From: Deltaproteobacteria bacterium
Lineage (GTDB): Bacteria; Desulfobacterota; Syntrophia; Syntrophales; UBA5619
Reading direction: 5' to 3'
DNA: 8,163 nucleotides
Assembly: GCA_021372695.1 (NCBI GenBank)
Contig: JAJFTY010000171.1
Location: 1-8,163 of the forward strand
Made by a program: the position numbers and the translations under genes
Notes under the pieces: generated by a model
Told to the model about the DNA's origin: nothing
Database searches by the model: none
The model's input: the letters and a program-made list of their open reading frames with translations, nothing else
Shown: positions 6,046-8,163 of the stretch, in pieces
Numbering within the stretch: the first letter of the stretch is position 1
How the letters are laid out: the number at the start of each line of letters is the position of its first letter

Positions 6046-6816
6046 ATGCAATTTGCTGGAAAAACGGCAATCGTGACGGGCGGTGCAAAGGGTCTCGGCA
6101 GGTCCTTCGCGATGGCACTGTCAAGCCGGGGATGCGCGGTCCTGATCGCGGATGTCGATGAGGAAGGGCTCACGAAGACCAGTAAGGAAATCGTGAATGC
6201 CGGCGGCACGTGTATTTGCGGAAAAGTTGATGTGACCCGATCCGCCGATACGGTCGCCATGGTGCAGCAGGTTCTGGAAGCATATGGCAGGGTTGATCTT
6301 CTCATCAACAATGCAGGAGGCAGTATGGGGGTGCCTAAGGTTCCTATCGAAGAGATCCTGGAGGAGGACTGGGACCGAGTCGTCAACCTGAACTTGAAGG
6401 GCACCTTCCTGTGCACAAAGGCGGCGGTACCGGTCATGAAGAAACAGAAAAGCGGGAAAATCGTCAATTTGAGCTCCATCACTGCGAGAATCGGAGGGGA
6501 GTTGACTCCTGTACAGTACGTGAGTTCGAAGGGAGCCATATCGACGTTCACCCGGCATGTCGCCCAGGAGTTGGGACCTTTCGGCATCAACGTTAACGCC
6601 ATCGCACCGGGAATCACCCTGACGCAGCGTCTTGAAGGAATGTGGGCACAAAGAAAAACCGAGGAGGAGCGAAATGCCTATCTTGCGAGGATACCGCTCG
6701 GAAGGCTGGGGACCGTCGAAGAGATGACGAATGCCGTGCTTTTTCTCTGTTCCCCCGACGCGGATTACATCACGGGACTGACCCTGGATGTGAACGGTGG
6801 GATGTTTTCCGTCTGA
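6046..6816 (+). CDS. Short-chain dehydrogenase/reductase (FabG-like classical SDR), second of two
   Basis: This 256-residue classical SDR is clearly paralogous to its upstream neighbour but diverged. Cofactor motif TGGAKGLG is residues 11-18; D36 (IADVD) again points to NAD(H). NNAG is 87-90, and the catalytic residues are N115, S143, Y157 and K161 (YVSSK). Both SDRs share an NLKGTFLCT block and MKKQ. This one has a longer helical substrate loop after IAPGITLT (EGMWAQRKTEEERN) and ends GGMFSV. The start is firm: AAGGAG (6034-6039) is 6 bases upstream of the ATG. It sits 40 bases after the first SDR and 53 before the flavoenzyme. Paired SDRs of this type often act on different positions or opposite stereoisomers of one compound; that is inference here. 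Confidence 0.93.
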   Translation: MQFAGKTAIVTGGAKGLGRSFAMALSSRGCAVLIADVDEEGLTKTSKEIVNAGGTCICGKVDVTRSADTVAMVQQVLEAYGRVDLLINNAGGSMGVPKVPIEEILEEDWDRVVNLNLKGTFLCTKAAVPVMKKQKSGKIVNLSSITARIGGELTPVQYVSSKGAISTFTRHVAQELGPFGINVNAIAPGITLTQRLEGMWAQRKTEEERNAYLARIPLGRLGTVEEMTNAVLFLCSPDADYITGLTLDVNGGMFSV

Positions 6817-6836
6817 GAATCCGTTCGATGAGAAGG
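6815..6836 (+). repeat. Intergenic repeat, copy 2 (before flavoenzyme gene)
   Basis: This is the second copy of the segment at 6015-6037. It starts at the last two bases of the second SDR's stop codon and lies upstream of, not overlapping, the flavoenzyme's Shine-Dalgarno (AAGGAG 6858-6863). It could be a remnant of a duplication spanning gene junctions, or chance. Confidence 0.4.
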
Positions 6837-6869
6837 CAGCATGCAAGCCCACGAAGCAAGGAGTAAACG

Positions 6870-8015
6870 ATGAATTCAGCCGTCAACAGCCCCTGGCAGA
6901 TCGGATCGGTCGGAATCAAGAACCGGCTGGTTCGGTCCGCGACCAACCTGCGGCTGGCCGGCCCTGACGGAGAGGTCACGAACCAGCTGATTGGCGCCCA
7001 CACAAGCCTGGCAGAGGGGGGGGTCGGCCTGATCATTACGGGGCACGCCTTTGTCTCGCCAGATGGAAGAACCCAGCACGGGCAGCTCGGAGCTTATCAC
7101 GAGGCATTGCGCCCGGGTCTCGCGCGACTTGCCGATGCCGCCCATGCTCATGATGCCCGAATCCTGCTCCAGATTTCACACGGAGGGATCCGATCGATGC
7201 CGCTATGCGGTGAACGAATGGGACCTTCCGGAGAAGATGGCGCCTTGGAGATGACGCGGGACGATATCGAAAGGGTTGCCGCGTGCTTCGTTTCGGCGGC
7301 AGCGTTGGCGGAGAAAGCCGGATTCGACGGCGTTCAGATTCACGCCGCCCATCGGTATCTTTTGTCCCAGTTTCTCTCCCCCCTTGCGAACCGAAGGCGG
7401 GATGAATACGGGGGAATGGAGGGAGGGGCTCGTTTTGTCAGACAAATCACTGCGGGCATTCGAGCCGAGGTCAGCCGAACCTTCATCGTCGCCGTAAAAA
7501 TCGGTGCCGATACACAGCCCAACGGCAATGACAAAAACGATGTCCTGCAGATCGTCAAGGAATTGATCCCGGCAGGACTTGATTGCGTGGAGATCAGCAG
7601 GGGCTATGCGCAAACGGACGAGACCGTGGCCACCAAGATAAAAGCGCATGTCAATGAAGCCTATAATCTCGATGTTGCCGTGCACATCAAGCATCGGGTG
7701 CCTTCCTTGCCCGTCATCGTTGTCGGCGGGTTCCGAAGCGTCGAGGCGGTCGAAAAAGCCCTGTCGCAAGAGATCGATGCAGTTGCCCTGTCGAGGCCTT
7801 TGATTGCGGAACCGGACCTTCCTGCGCGCTGGATGCAAGGAGAACGAGCCACGTCCCTGTGCGTGTCCTGTTCGAAGTGCATCATGGGAAAAGGCGCGGT
7901 GTCCTGTGCATACGTGAAACCCGATGCCGGGATTTCTTTGCCTCGAGCGGCGCGCATCACGCAGGATCTCTCGGCAAGCAATAAACCGGGGGGGACATCG
8001 GGACATGTTGAATAG
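6870..8015 (+). CDS. NADH:flavin oxidoreductase / old-yellow-enzyme family, with C-terminal Cys cluster
   Basis: This is an FMN-binding TIM-barrel oxidoreductase of 381 residues, in the family of the OYE domain of 2,4-dienoyl-CoA reductase and BaiCD/BaiH enzymes. It probably reduces, or forms, a C=C bond conjugated to a carbonyl. Visible motifs: IGSVGIKNRLVRSAT (11-25), LLQISHGG with Q101, IHAAHRYLLSQFLSPLANRR with H158 and H161, DEYGG, and late FMN-phosphate elements VVGGFRS and LSRPLI. A cysteine set C331-x2-C334-x2-C337-x8-C346 suggests a 4Fe-4S cluster; 2,4-dienoyl-CoA reductase uses a wider spacing (about x2, x3, x11). It lacks the FAD/NAD domain of that enzyme, so another partner must supply electrons if the cluster is real. 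R162 replaces the usual Gly after the catalytic His, and the GGMEGGARF segment is one residue shorter than consensus. AAGGAG (6858-6863) is 6 bases before the ATG. Confidence 0.88.
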   Translation: MNSAVNSPWQIGSVGIKNRLVRSATNLRLAGPDGEVTNQLIGAHTSLAEGGVGLIITGHAFVSPDGRTQHGQLGAYHEALRPGLARLADAAHAHDARILLQISHGGIRSMPLCGERMGPSGEDGALEMTRDDIERVAACFVSAAALAEKAGFDGVQIHAAHRYLLSQFLSPLANRRRDEYGGMEGGARFVRQITAGIRAEVSRTFIVAVKIGADTQPNGNDKNDVLQIVKELIPAGLDCVEISRGYAQTDETVATKIKAHVNEAYNLDVAVHIKHRVPSLPVIVVGGFRSVEAVEKALSQEIDAVALSRPLIAEPDLPARWMQGERATSLCVSCSKCIMGKGAVSCAYVKPDAGISLPRAARITQDLSASNKPGGTSGHVE

Positions 8016-8163
8016 AACGCACGACCAGAAAAGCGGTCTCTTCTGGTTTGTCGCCGGGGCCATCATTGTCTACTTTTCGATGGAGTATGATCTGGGCGAT
8101 CATCAGGCGCCGGGACCGGGGTACATTCCTTTAATCACCGGCTTTTGCATGATGCTGCTTGCG
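8005..8163 (+). CDS. tctB: Tripartite tricarboxylate transporter small subunit, TctB-like (3' truncated by window edge)
   Basis: An ATG at 8005 opens a frame that stays open for 53 codons to the edge of the window. It has a short polar N-terminus, a membrane segment around residues 11-27 (GLFWFVAGAIIVYFS), and the TctB/DUF1468 hallmark APGPGYIPLITGF (35-47), the usual GPGxxP turn before the second helix. TctB is the four-helix small membrane subunit of TTT uptake systems and partners TctA and a TctC binding protein. The start overlaps the flavoenzyme's end by 11 bases, and a G-rich run near 7988-7995 could serve as the ribosome site. tctA and tctC should lie downstream or elsewhere. The identification rests on a short segment. 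Confidence 0.7.
   Translation, partial: MLNRTHDQKSGLFWFVAGAIIVYFSMEYDLGDHQAPGPGYIPLITGFCMMLLA

Noticed and set aside
5169..6617. 482-codon open frame on the minus strand across both SDR genes
   Set aside because: It lies antisense to two genes with complete SDR motifs and good starts; its translation is Pro/Arg/Ser-rich with no recognisable domain. It is a codon-bias shadow.
6828..6866. 12-codon ORF before the flavoenzyme gene (MRRQHASPRSKE)
   Set aside because: No ribosome site precedes it and it does not overlap the flavoenzyme start; it runs through that gene's Shine-Dalgarno and is likely chance.

Overview
This is a co-directional (+ strand) stretch of catabolic and transport genes. Base composition looks like roughly mid-50s percent G+C by eye, with no phage, IS, RNA-gene or CRISPR signature. 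The gene mix suggests an anaerobic or syntrophic Desulfobacterota-type (deltaproteobacterial) organism: an epimerase-like VOC protein, an acyl-CoA synthetase, a TRAP transporter, tandem SDRs, a single-domain old-yellow-enzyme with a Cys cluster, and the start of a TctB gene. Other organic-acid-degrading proteobacteria are possible. The taxonomic guess is inference from gene content only.

Layout. Bases 1-302 are the 3' part of a methylmalonyl-CoA-epimerase-like VOC gene, and its stop overlaps the start of a 524-residue AMP-forming acyl-CoA synthetase (299-1873). A 134-base gap with an imperfect hairpin precedes a complete TRAP transporter: DctP-type binding protein (2008-3114), DctQ-type small permease (3264-3797) and DctM-type large permease (3869-5185). 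The dctP-dctQ and dctQ-dctM gaps both hold inverted repeats. Two tandem short-chain dehydrogenases follow (5262-6005 and 6046-6816), the first preceded by a 14-codon mini-ORF that overlaps its start codon. An OYE-family flavoenzyme (6870-8015) comes next, and an overlapping tctB-like gene (8005 onward) runs off the right edge.

How it may work together (inference). TRAP, and probably a tripartite tricarboxylate transporter beginning at the right edge, would import an organic acid. The ligase would activate it to a CoA thioester. The two NAD-type SDRs and the flavoenzyme would oxidise or reduce hydroxyl, keto and enoyl positions. The VOC protein may set stereochemistry at an alpha-carbon. The combination of CoA ligase, SDRs and a Cys-cluster OYE recalls the logic of bile-acid (bai) and alicyclic-acid degradation, but the substrate cannot be read from the sequence.

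No clearly new type of system is visible. The most noteworthy points are departures from family consensus: the TRAP binding protein lacks the usual ligand-binding arginine, the ligase has Arg in place of the C-terminal catalytic lysine, and the OYE has altered active-site and cysteine spacing. Two unrelated binding-protein-dependent uptake families also flank one enzyme set, and there are several small intergenic structures.
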